From Bacilli bacterium (lineage in GTDB: Bacteria; Bacillota_I; Bacilli_A; RF39; UBA660), in assembly GCA_017398945.1 (NCBI GenBank), contig JAFQES010000009.1, positions 1 to 48,678 of the forward strand: 48,678 bases of DNA, read 5' to 3'. Of this stretch, positions 26,394 through 33,914 are shown in pieces. How positions within the stretch are numbered: the first letter of the stretch is position 1; every line of letters starts with the position of its first letter. The notes beneath the pieces were generated by a model, which was not told the DNA's origin, did no database searches, and was given only the letters and a program-made list of their open reading frames with translations. The position numbers and the translations under genes were made by a program.

Positions 26394-26810
26394 TTATATG
26401 CTCAGTTCATCTACCCAGAAATAATCTTTATTAGCAAAATCGCACACAAATAAATTTTGATCATAACTTAATTCTTTTAAAAATGAAGGCTTTATAACAT
26501 TACTTTCTAATAATAAATAAGAATTTTTAATAGTTAGTTTAGTTTCTTCGGGTTTATATTTATTAAAGATACTATGCACATTATAATTTTTTTGATAATA
26601 ATCATTATCTTTGTATGACATAATTATTTTTTGATTAACTTTATTTTGATTAATCGGGCTTATTAACTGCTCATATATATTTAACCCCACTGACAATTCT
26701 TTTTTAGTCATCTTAAAAATATCTTCCATACTTTTAAAAATATTATAAGGATTATCTTTAGTTAAAACTGCCATTTCTCTATTAATTTTAAATATGTAAA
26801 ATGTTCTCAT
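26394..26810 (-). CDS. sirA: SirA/YneE-family protein (inhibitor of DnaA at sporulation in Bacillus)
   Basis: 138 residues; Bacillus SirA has 148. The start MRTFYIFKINREMA and the ending LFVCDFANKDYFWVDEL fit the SirA pattern (aromatic start, final D-F/Y-x-x-K-x-Y-x-W-x), and the gene is followed by yneF as in Bacillus. SirA binds domain I of DnaA and stops new rounds of replication when cells commit to sporulation. Middle-region similarity is weak, so the name rests on the two ends plus synteny. Ribosome binding site AGGTGAT; a TTGACA box lies upstream. Confidence 0.7.
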   Translation of the reverse strand: MRTFYIFKINREMAVLTKDNPYNIFKSMEDIFKMTKKELSVGLNIYEQLISPINQNKVNQKIIMSYKDNDYYQKNYNVHSIFNKYKPEETKLTIKNSYLLLESNVIKPSFLKELSYDQNLFVCDFANKDYFWVDELSI

Positions 26811-26830
26811 TTGATATCACCTAAAATATT

Positions 26831-26860
26831 TTAATATATTTAAATAAAATAATTTGTCAA
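26831..26860 (-). promoter_or_regulatory. possible promoter of sirA-yneF
   Basis: Minus strand: -35 TTGACA (26855-26860), 18-base spacer, -10 TATTAA (26831-26836). The -35 abuts the T run of the preceding terminator. Confidence 0.5.
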
Positions 26861-26888
26861 AAAAAAGAAATGTTTATTGACATTTCTT
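26859..26888 (-). terminator. terminator of the recD2 transcript
   Basis: Stem AAGAAATG/CATTTCTT (26865-26872, 26881-26888) followed by eight T on the minus strand. It contains the stop codon of the 52-codon ORF. Confidence 0.92.
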
Positions 26889-27032
26889 CATCATATCGTT
26901 TGTTTCCTCTAGCATTGTGTTAATTAATTGGTTGGCTTTTTTAGAAGTCTTTTTATTAAGTAATACATAAACTCCTAATCCAGCCATTCCTGTAATTAGC
27001 ATTGCACCAGTAAACATTCCAAGTTTTTTCAA
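26874..27032 (-). CDS. 52-aa single-pass membrane peptide, TTG start
   Basis: This small gene uses a TTG start at 27032, with the ribosome binding site GAGGTG 5 bases upstream. The protein has a basic start, a membrane helix (about residues 5-25, GMFTGAMLITGMAGLGVYVL), a Lys-rich stretch (NKKTSKKA) and an amphipathic Met-rich C-terminal helix ending in Cys-Gln. It starts 26 bases after the recD2 stop and ends inside the shared terminator, so it is the last gene of the recD2 transcript. I do not recognise the family; the layout resembles YtxH-type small membrane proteins. Confidence 0.75.
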   Translation of the reverse strand: MKKLGMFTGAMLITGMAGLGVYVLLNKKTSKKANQLINTMLEETNDMMKKCQ

Positions 27033-27058
27033 TTTAACACCTCATTAGTATTGTGGCA

Positions 27059-29242
27059 TTAATTGCGAAAAATATACAGTAATTTCGTTTGTAGATCAGT
27101 TTTTCTATTATTACTATAGTTGTTTTGGATTGCGTATCTTAATGATTCTGATTCTCCAATGATAACTAAGCTTTTTTTAGCACGACTGACTCCAGTATAA
27201 ATAAGTTTATTGTAAAGCATTTTTTGATAATGTCTTTCAACTGGCATAATAACATGCGGAAATTCACTTCCTTGGCTTTTATGAATAGTTATCGCATAAG
27301 CATGAATAATGTCTTTCATATCTTCTTTAGTATATGTTACATAGGTTCCTTCAAAATTAATAACAATATTTTCTTTTTTTTGAAAGCCTGGCGTTTTCTC
27401 TATTTTAGTTATATAACCAATATCGCCATTATAAACATTAATATCCGGATTATTAACTAGTTGTAAAACTTTATCATTTTCCCGATAAATAACATCTCCA
27501 ACTTTTATCTCATTTTGATTTTCTAAAGGATTAAATACTTCTCTTAAAGTTTTATTTAAATTATCAATACCATTAGCGCCTTTATAAACCGGAGCAAGAA
27601 TCTGAATATCATCGGCTTTTAGATTTTTTTCCATGCTCATTTGGCATATTTTACTGATCATAGCTTTGATATTGTTCTCATTGGTCTCTAAGAAATTATA
27701 ATCACCTTTTTTACTTAGTAGATCATCCCCAATCTTTTCTTCTTTGATTTCTTTAGCTAAATATGGAATATATGATGTTTCACTTTGACGATAAATTTTT
27801 TGCAGTGGGCAAAAACTAAATGCTTTAGAAGTTATTAGGTCACCTAAGATAAGCCCGGGTCCCACACTAGGAAGCTGCGAAACATCTCCTACTAAAACGA
27901 GTTGGATATTACTTGTAAGCCCTTTTAATAAGGCATTAAACAAATTTACATCAATCATACTTACTTCATCAACTATAATAAGTTTATGATAATTGCGATT
28001 ATGCTCGTTTATCGCAAAGTCATTAGTATCTTTATTCCATTTTAAATAGCGATGGATTGTCATAGCTGGTAAATTAGTTGATGATGCCATTTTCTTACTT
28101 GCTCTTCCTGTCGGAGCTAAAAGTGCAATATTTTCATAAATATCAATTGGACTTAATTTATGCATACTGATATAAATTCTCACTATGGCATTTATAATCG
28201 TTGTTTTTCCTGTACCTGGTCCACCAGATATGATCGTGATGCGATTATTTAAAGCTGTTTTTATAGCGTTTTTTTGTTCATCATTATATTTTAAATTATT
28301 TTCATATTCAATTTCAGCAATCTCACTATCTATATCACCCATTTTATTTAAAAGACGATTCTTTATATTAAACAGATTACTGGCAATGTCTTCTTCCATT
28401 TCATAATAGATAGATAAAAAATATTTATCATCAATAATGACTATTTTTTCATCATCTACTAACTCATCTAATATATCTTGAGATAAATTTAAATTATATA
28501 AACTTTTTAATGCATTTTCTATTTCATCTTTAAAATAATACGTATCACCATTACGATTACTTAATGTTTGCATTGTTTGTAAAACACAAGCTTTATGTCT
28601 TAATGGATCATTTTCATCTTTATTCAGACAAAAGATGCGATCAATCTTATTAAAATCAATTATTTCTGTTAACATGTAAATATTATTATCGATAAAATAC
28701 ATAGTATTTTCTTCATAACGATGAATTATCTTAGAACATTCGCTTATGGAAAACCCTAATGATTTTAATTTTAAAACTAATTCATCAATACTTAAATTGG
28801 CCATTATGGAATTATAGATTTTATCTTTCTTCGCTAAAGTTATGCCTGATATTTTTAGTAATTCTTCAGGATTTTCTTTAATTATATTTATCGCATCTAC
28901 GCCTAAGGCATCAACTATTTTAATAGCTGTTTTTTCACCGCAACCTTTTATTAAAGAAGATGATAAATATTCAATTACTGCCGATTCATCGGTCATTTTT
29001 TCTATTTCATAAGATTTAAAACTATATTGCCATCCAAATTTAGCATTATTAATATATTCTCCGGTTAATATATATGTTTGTTCTTCATTAGGTCCTAATA
29101 AAATTCCTGTAACTGTGATGGTTTTATTTAAAAGTTCTTTTAACTCTTCTTTATCTGCTTGTTTAACGCGAAATAAGGCTACCAAGTAGCCATTGTTATT
29201 TTGGTATATAATTTTTCTTATTTTTCCTTTTATCGTATTCAT
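27059..29242 (-). CDS. recD2: RecD2-type 5'-3' DNA helicase
   Basis: 727 residues, slightly shorter than Bacillus YrrC. An N-terminal OB-like region (1-80) and helix-hairpin-helix repeats (LIKGCGEKTAIKIVDALG near 105) precede the SF1B helicase core: Walker A GGPGTGKTT near 340, DEVSMID (Walker B), GDVSQLPSVGPG (motif III) and ITIHKSQGSEF (motif VI) near the end. There is no RecB/RecC-binding arrangement, so it belongs to the stand-alone RecD2 class involved in repair and fork stability. The stop of the upstream 124-aa gene is 8 bases away. Confidence 0.96.
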   Translation of the reverse strand: MNTIKGKIRKIIYQNNNGYLVALFRVKQADKEELKELLNKTITVTGILLGPNEEQTYILTGEYINNAKFGWQYSFKSYEIEKMTDESAVIEYLSSSLIKGCGEKTAIKIVDALGVDAINIIKENPEELLKISGITLAKKDKIYNSIMANLSIDELVLKLKSLGFSISECSKIIHRYEENTMYFIDNNIYMLTEIIDFNKIDRIFCLNKDENDPLRHKACVLQTMQTLSNRNGDTYYFKDEIENALKSLYNLNLSQDILDELVDDEKIVIIDDKYFLSIYYEMEEDIASNLFNIKNRLLNKMGDIDSEIAEIEYENNLKYNDEQKNAIKTALNNRITIISGGPGTGKTTIINAIVRIYISMHKLSPIDIYENIALLAPTGRASKKMASSTNLPAMTIHRYLKWNKDTNDFAINEHNRNYHKLIIVDEVSMIDVNLFNALLKGLTSNIQLVLVGDVSQLPSVGPGLILGDLITSKAFSFCPLQKIYRQSETSYIPYLAKEIKEEKIGDDLLSKKGDYNFLETNENNIKAMISKICQMSMEKNLKADDIQILAPVYKGANGIDNLNKTLREVFNPLENQNEIKVGDVIYRENDKVLQLVNNPDINVYNGDIGYITKIEKTPGFQKKENIVINFEGTYVTYTKEDMKDIIHAYAITIHKSQGSEFPHVIMPVERHYQKMLYNKLIYTGVSRAKKSLVIIGESESLRYAIQNNYSNNRKTDLQTKLLYIFRN

Positions 29243-29250
29243 AATATTCC

Positions 29251-29625
29251 TTATAGTAAGTTTCTTAATGAGTTATAAAGATTTAATAATTTATTATAAG
29301 CTAAATTATTATGAGGATTATTTTGATATTCTCTTTTAGCAATTTCAATTTTTCTTTTTAAATTTGTTAAACCATCATACTTATTTTGGAGTTTTAATTT
29401 AGTCTGACTATCGATGCACACCTTTACGTAATTAGCTATTTTTTCTAGTGTATCATTTAAGAGGTTATCTAACTTAAAAAACTGCTCTGTTTTCAAAAGT
29501 TGTTTAAATTCTTGAAAGGTTTGCTCAAGCGTTCTAAGTTTTTTTATTTTAATGTTTTTTTTATAAATGGTTATTTTACCTGCTATTTGATTGTTCTTAT
29601 CACGAACTAAATATGATTCTGACAC
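29251..29625 (-). CDS. hypothetical 124-aa helical protein, GTG start
   Basis: I do not recognise it. The first 20 residues look like two beta strands (SYLVRDKNNQIAGKITIY); the rest is helical and Leu/Lys-rich with heptad-like spacing, ending in a Leu/Asn-rich stretch (NLAYNKLLNLYNSLRNLL). No membrane segment. The GTG start at 29625 has GAAAGGAGC about 11 bases upstream. It sits between the DD-carboxypeptidase gene and recD2, 8 bases before recD2, so it is probably co-transcribed with recD2. Confidence 0.75.
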   Translation of the reverse strand: MSESYLVRDKNNQIAGKITIYKKNIKIKKLRTLEQTFQEFKQLLKTEQFFKLDNLLNDTLEKIANYVKVCIDSQTKLKLQNKYDGLTNLKRKIEIAKREYQNNPHNNLAYNKLLNLYNSLRNLL

Positions 29626-29651
29626 AATACTTTGAGCTCCTTTCTATAAAA

Positions 29652-30629
29652 TTAATCTAAACCTAAATATTCTTCTAAAGTTAATCCTTTTTCCATTATT
29701 TCGGTAGCTGCTTCTAAACCAACATATCTAATATGCCATGGTTCATAACCATATCCTGTAATCTCTTCTTTTCCTTCTGGATATCTAATAATAAACCCAT
29801 ATTTAGCACAATTTGCATTTAACCATTGCCCTGATGCCGTTTCACCATAAGTATAAGTAATTGAACCAACATCAAAAGCAAGTCCAGTTTGATGTTCAGA
29901 GTGTCCAGGCCTTGCTGAATAACGGTCGGCGCTATCATACCCTCTATCAGCCACTTTTTTTTCATAAATTGTTTTTTGCCTATTATAAGAACGATATCCT
30001 GATAACAATTCAATACTAAAACCATCCAGCAAAGCGGCTGCTTGAAGTTGTTTTAATGCCCCAGATGCTATATCTGCATCAGGTGATTTGAAATCTTGAG
30101 GAATTGCAAATTTTTTATTAACAATTAAGATTCCGTTAACATATTTTGGACCTATTTCGATATTTTCGTATCCATTAATTGCTGGATATAAATTTTCAGT
30201 ATTTTTTTCAGGAATTTTAACATCAACTTGTTCTTTGCTCGTAGTGGTATCACTTTTACTATTTTCTTCGTCTTTTTCCTGATTATTTTGTTCTTCATTT
30301 TCTAAATTCACTTTTGCTTCAACTATGACAGTTCTAGAAACTTCTTTTTCCCAAATGAAGAAATCTAATTTATAGATTATTTTATAACTCCCAACTATAT
30401 CATTTTTTAAGTTATTACTTATATCTACATATTTATTTAAGTTTATTCCAAACAAATTAGCGTTGTAACCTTCCTCGTAATACGCATTATTTACAATTAT
30501 TTTGTCTTTTGAATTTCCATTTAATTTTAAGGATATATTTTTTTGAACAACAAAATAACTAATAATCATTAAAATTAAAATGATGATACTTATAATTATT
30601 CTTTTTTGGAACTTTTTACTTTTTGCCAT
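29652..30629 (-). CDS. membrane-anchored D,D-carboxypeptidase (VanY/peptidase M15B)
   Basis: 325 residues from the ATG at 30629, with GGTG 7 bases upstream; the ATG at 30641 lacks a ribosome binding site. One N-terminal membrane helix (about 10-30) anchors it outside. Residues about 35-100 look like an Ig-like DUF5011 domain, followed by an acidic linker. The C-terminal 200 residues are the M15B zinc peptidase: SGYRSYNRQ, GHSEHQTGLAFDVGS (His and Asp ligands) and EPWHIRYVG (third ligand His). It trims the terminal D-Ala from peptidoglycan stem peptides. Confidence 0.93.
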   Translation of the reverse strand: MAKSKKFQKRIIISIIILILMIISYFVVQKNISLKLNGNSKDKIIVNNAYYEEGYNANLFGINLNKYVDISNNLKNDIVGSYKIIYKLDFFIWEKEVSRTVIVEAKVNLENEEQNNQEKDEENSKSDTTTSKEQVDVKIPEKNTENLYPAINGYENIEIGPKYVNGILIVNKKFAIPQDFKSPDADIASGALKQLQAAALLDGFSIELLSGYRSYNRQKTIYEKKVADRGYDSADRYSARPGHSEHQTGLAFDVGSITYTYGETASGQWLNANCAKYGFIIRYPEGKEEITGYGYEPWHIRYVGLEAATEIMEKGLTLEEYLGLD

Positions 30630-30660
30630 TTTTAACACCATTATTAATATACCACAAAAG

Positions 30661-31938
30661 TTATTTATTTACGATACCTTTAATTATACCATTTTCGACT
30701 TTGACAATTTTTATATTGTAAATAGTATTCTTAACTAATTTTTCATCAATACGAACTGCTAAATAATTTGAAGAGTGACCTACGCTGTAGTCCTCAAAAA
30801 CTTCTTCTGTTACCATTAAAACATTTTTATCTATAAAAGTTTTGGCATAATTTAATTCTAATTTATTAGACAACGACACTAATTTTTCACTGCGCATTTT
30901 TTTACATATTTCAGTTTGTTGTCCATCCATCAAACTTGCTTTAGTTCCAGTTCTAACTGAATATGGAAAAACATGAATTTTAGCAAACTTTATTTTTTCA
31001 CAGAATTCATATGACTTAATAAATAGTTCATCAGTTTCTTGTGGAAAGCCTACTATCACATCAGTTGTTATGCTTATGTTTGGTCGAATCGTTCTAATCA
31101 TTTTTATTTTTTCTTCATAATAATTCAAATCATATTTACGATTCATTAATTTTAAAATCTCATTACTTCCAGCTTGCAACGGAATGTGAAGATGATTAGC
31201 TATTTTTGCATTGTTTTCTAACTCTTTTAAAAACTTATCATTTAATTCTGTGATTTCAATACTGGAAATTCTAATTAATTTTAAACTTTCTATCTTAGAT
31301 AATTCATGGATTAAATCGGTTAAATCTTTGCCATTGCTATTATAGCTCCCAGTGTGAATTCCTGTTAAGACGATCTCTGAATGACCATTTTCGCTTAAAG
31401 TTTCAGCCTCTTTTATTACTTCAGAAAAATCTTTGCTGCGAATGCTACCTCTAACAAAAGGGATTATACAATAGCTACAAAAATTATCACATCCATCTTG
31501 AATTTTAATAAAAGCTCTAGTATGCGATGTAAATTTATCCACCTTCATTGTTTCAAAGTCCAGTTTTCGATTTTTTTCAATAAAATTATATGGCTTTTTT
31601 GAGGCTATGAACATATCAATTAAATCAATTATTTTACTCTTTTGTCTATTCCCTAATAAAATATCTACTCCTAGATCTTTATATTCTTCAAAGTTGTTTT
31701 GGACACTACAGCCACAAACAATTAAAATACACTTTTCATTTTCTCTTTTTACTCTTCGTAAAAGCTTTTTTGATTTAATGTCTGCATTATTAGTTACAGA
31801 ACATGTATTTATAATAACTATATCACTGTCTTTATAATCTTCACCATAAATAAAACCATTAGCTAGCAAAGTTTCTTTCATATATTCACTTTCATACGCG
31901 TTTACTTTACACCCCAAAGTTAATATCGAAATTTTCAT
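30661..31938 (-). CDS. mtaB: tRNA t6A37 methylthiotransferase MtaB
   Basis: 425 residues. The N-terminal UPF0004 domain has the three Cys of the auxiliary iron-sulfur cluster (LTLGCKVN, INTCSVTN, VCGCSVQ); the radical-SAM domain has DGCDNFCSYCIIPFVRG (CxxxCxxC, near 150); a C-terminal TRAM-like region follows. It converts t6A37 to ms2t6A37 in tRNAs reading ANN codons. MtaB is preferred over MiaB because the N-terminal motif reads TLGCKVNAYES. A TATAAT box (31957-31962) and the ribosome binding site GGTGAT lie upstream; the -35 is weak. Confidence 0.95.
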   Translation of the reverse strand: MKISILTLGCKVNAYESEYMKETLLANGFIYGEDYKDSDIVIINTCSVTNNADIKSKKLLRRVKRENEKCILIVCGCSVQNNFEEYKDLGVDILLGNRQKSKIIDLIDMFIASKKPYNFIEKNRKLDFETMKVDKFTSHTRAFIKIQDGCDNFCSYCIIPFVRGSIRSKDFSEVIKEAETLSENGHSEIVLTGIHTGSYNSNGKDLTDLIHELSKIESLKLIRISSIEITELNDKFLKELENNAKIANHLHIPLQAGSNEILKLMNRKYDLNYYEEKIKMIRTIRPNISITTDVIVGFPQETDELFIKSYEFCEKIKFAKIHVFPYSVRTGTKASLMDGQQTEICKKMRSEKLVSLSNKLELNYAKTFIDKNVLMVTEEVFEDYSVGHSSNYLAVRIDEKLVKNTIYNIKIVKVENGIIKGIVNK

Positions 31939-31973
31939 AAAATCACCACAGAAAAATTATATCATTCAGAAAG

Positions 31974-32000
31974 AAAAAAAGCACTAGTAAACTAGCACTT
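31974..32000 (-). terminator. terminator of the 603-aa gene
   Basis: Perfect 9-bp stem AAGCACTAG/CTAGCACTT counterpart (31979-31987, 31992-32000; CTAGTGCTT on the minus strand) with loop TAAA and T run. One inner position is mismatched relative to the strict palindrome. It overlaps the stop codon. Confidence 0.85.
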
Positions 32001-33810
32001 AGATTTCATCTGAATAACTATAGTCTTCATAATCACCGTAATATTCATAGCCTTCTTCATAGTCCGAATCGGAAGAAGAGAATGAATAAAATAATTGTTC
32101 TATTAAAGTATATAATCCAGTTTGACTTAATTCTTCTTCAAATAGCGCTTCGCCTTCAGCTGTTTCAATATTAATTGAACCACTAGGCATTGCCACTGTT
32201 AAACTATCATCTGCCACAATACTTGAATTAGCCTTAATATCAACAACAATGTTATCTTCTAACTCTTCTGGCATTGAGACAGTTAGTTTAAGGGTCATAT
32301 CAGTTGCAATTTTTTTACTTTCTTCAGTGTTATTAAGTTGGCTTTCTAGCGATACAGTTATACCATCCATACTAATATTTCCATTAATATTTCCTGATTC
32401 TGTTACCTCAAAATTAGCAGACAAAATGGTTTCCTCAATATTTAAAGTTGCATCAATAGTAGTTTTATCTTTTTTATCATAAATATCCATAACTAGCAAA
32501 TCTGTAGTTGCATCATTTACTATTAATACTTTATGTTCATCGCTCACTTTTGAATAAGTAATTTTTCCAGTAGCATCTTCAACTTGAGGAATAAGTTCTA
32601 CTTTTATTACCCCTTTTAAAGAAATATAAATATTAAGCTTCATATTTTCAAAGTCAGTTTTTAAAGTGTTTGTGTCTACAGTTTGCAATTCTGCTCCTAT
32701 ATTTTCATCGGCTTTTAGAGCTTCAACGAAATCAACTAGTATTCCATTTACCATTTCTTCTGTTAAAGTTAAACTATATTTGTTAGCTAAAATGCTTTTG
32801 CCATTAACATCAGTTTTTTCAGTACTTATTTCAAAATCTTTTTTTGACACATTATTTTCTATAGCATCAGCAAAATAATCTGTATAAGTTTCAAATGTTT
32901 TAGTATTAGCTATATTTTCAATTTCTTTATCTAAATTTGCAAAAAGCGCTGTGGCATCGGTATTAACTCTAAAATTATGTCCGCCTTCTAACACTTTAAC
33001 AAACAAAGCACTTTTAAAAATTGTAGCATCTAAATCTAACAAACTCTCTCCATCAAGATTAGCAAAAACATTGGCATTTGCTTTATTATCGCTTTTTAAC
33101 ATTGTCATATCATATCCCAAATTAGCGGAAAATTGTTCTCCTGCTACACCAATATTTGCTATAAATTCACCTTGATAGCTAAGTTTATCATTATTCTTCA
33201 GCAATAACATTTCAGGCGCGTTTTGATATATTTCATCAACATTTATACCAAACTCTCTTATCTTAGTAGTTATTGTTTTTATTGGATCAATTGCAAAATA
33301 AAATTTATACGTAAAAAATCCTACTACTAATAAACCTATTGCAATTATTATAGCTACTACTTTCCCTATTATCTTGGGTGATTTTTTACTAGAATTTTGC
33401 TTAATTATTGTTTCACTATTATTTGGTGGTATAACTCCGTAATTTAGATCCATAGTTTCTGGTATCATATCGGATTCTGGTCCCATTGTAATTTGAGTTG
33501 GATTTATTTGATTAGATTCAATTACTGGTTCGTTATTATAATTTTCTCCTTTAACTACTTGAGAATCTGCTGATAAGTTTTGATTTCCTTCAGTGTTTAA
33601 ATTGTTCATCGAAACCGTTTCTTCGTTACTAATTGTTATGTCTGTTGTTGATGTTTCAGCTGTTATCGGATCAGCTATTGTTTTTGGTTGCTCCATTGGT
33701 ATTTCCGATTCAACTTTTGGGGGTTCACTAGGTTGAATTTCTTCTGCCGCTAAAGCTACAGGAATATCCATTAAATTTTCTTTAGTTTCATTATTATTAA
33801 ACTCATTCAT
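31999..33810 (-). CDS. large single-pass membrane protein with extracytoplasmic beta-rich domain
   Basis: 603 residues. Residues 1-145 are disordered, Glu/Pro/Thr-rich and probably cytoplasmic. A membrane helix spans about 149-171 (KVVAIIIAIGLLVVGFFTYK). Residues 175-560 are an extracytoplasmic region of many short beta strands with regular Leu/Val/Asp alternation (ANLGYDMTMLK, DATLNIEETILSANFEVTE), suggesting a LolA-like or repeated beta fold. The last 35 residues are a striking Ser/Asp/Tyr/Glu tail (EEGYEYYGDYEDYSYSDE). I do not recognise a named family with certainty. It has its own promoter and terminator. Confidence 0.82.
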   Translation of the reverse strand: MNEFNNNETKENLMDIPVALAAEEIQPSEPPKVESEIPMEQPKTIADPITAETSTTDITISNEETVSMNNLNTEGNQNLSADSQVVKGENYNNEPVIESNQINPTQITMGPESDMIPETMDLNYGVIPPNNSETIIKQNSSKKSPKIIGKVVAIIIAIGLLVVGFFTYKFYFAIDPIKTITTKIREFGINVDEIYQNAPEMLLLKNNDKLSYQGEFIANIGVAGEQFSANLGYDMTMLKSDNKANANVFANLDGESLLDLDATIFKSALFVKVLEGGHNFRVNTDATALFANLDKEIENIANTKTFETYTDYFADAIENNVSKKDFEISTEKTDVNGKSILANKYSLTLTEEMVNGILVDFVEALKADENIGAELQTVDTNTLKTDFENMKLNIYISLKGVIKVELIPQVEDATGKITYSKVSDEHKVLIVNDATTDLLVMDIYDKKDKTTIDATLNIEETILSANFEVTESGNINGNISMDGITVSLESQLNNTEESKKIATDMTLKLTVSMPEELEDNIVVDIKANSSIVADDSLTVAMPSGSINIETAEGEALFEEELSQTGLYTLIEQLFYSFSSSDSDYEEGYEYYGDYEDYSYSDEI

Positions 33811-33836
33811 AAAATAAACCTCTCTATTCTGTTTTC

Positions 33837-33865
33837 ATTATACATTTATTAATTTATAAACTCAA
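33837..33865 (-). promoter_or_regulatory. promoter of the 603-aa gene
   Basis: Minus strand: -35 TTGAGT (33860-33865), 17-base spacer, -10 TATAAT (33837-33842). The ribosome binding site AGAGAGG precedes the ATG at 33810. Confidence 0.7.
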
Positions 33866-33883
33866 GTTCAAATTTCTAAAAAA

Positions 33884-33914
33884 AAGAAAAAAATTAGAAA
33901 ATACTTTCTAATTT
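33884..33914 (-). terminator. terminator of alaS
   Basis: Perfect 10-bp stem AAATTAGAAA/TTTCTAATTT (33891-33900, 33905-33914), loop ATAC, and a run of T on the minus strand. Confidence 0.9.
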
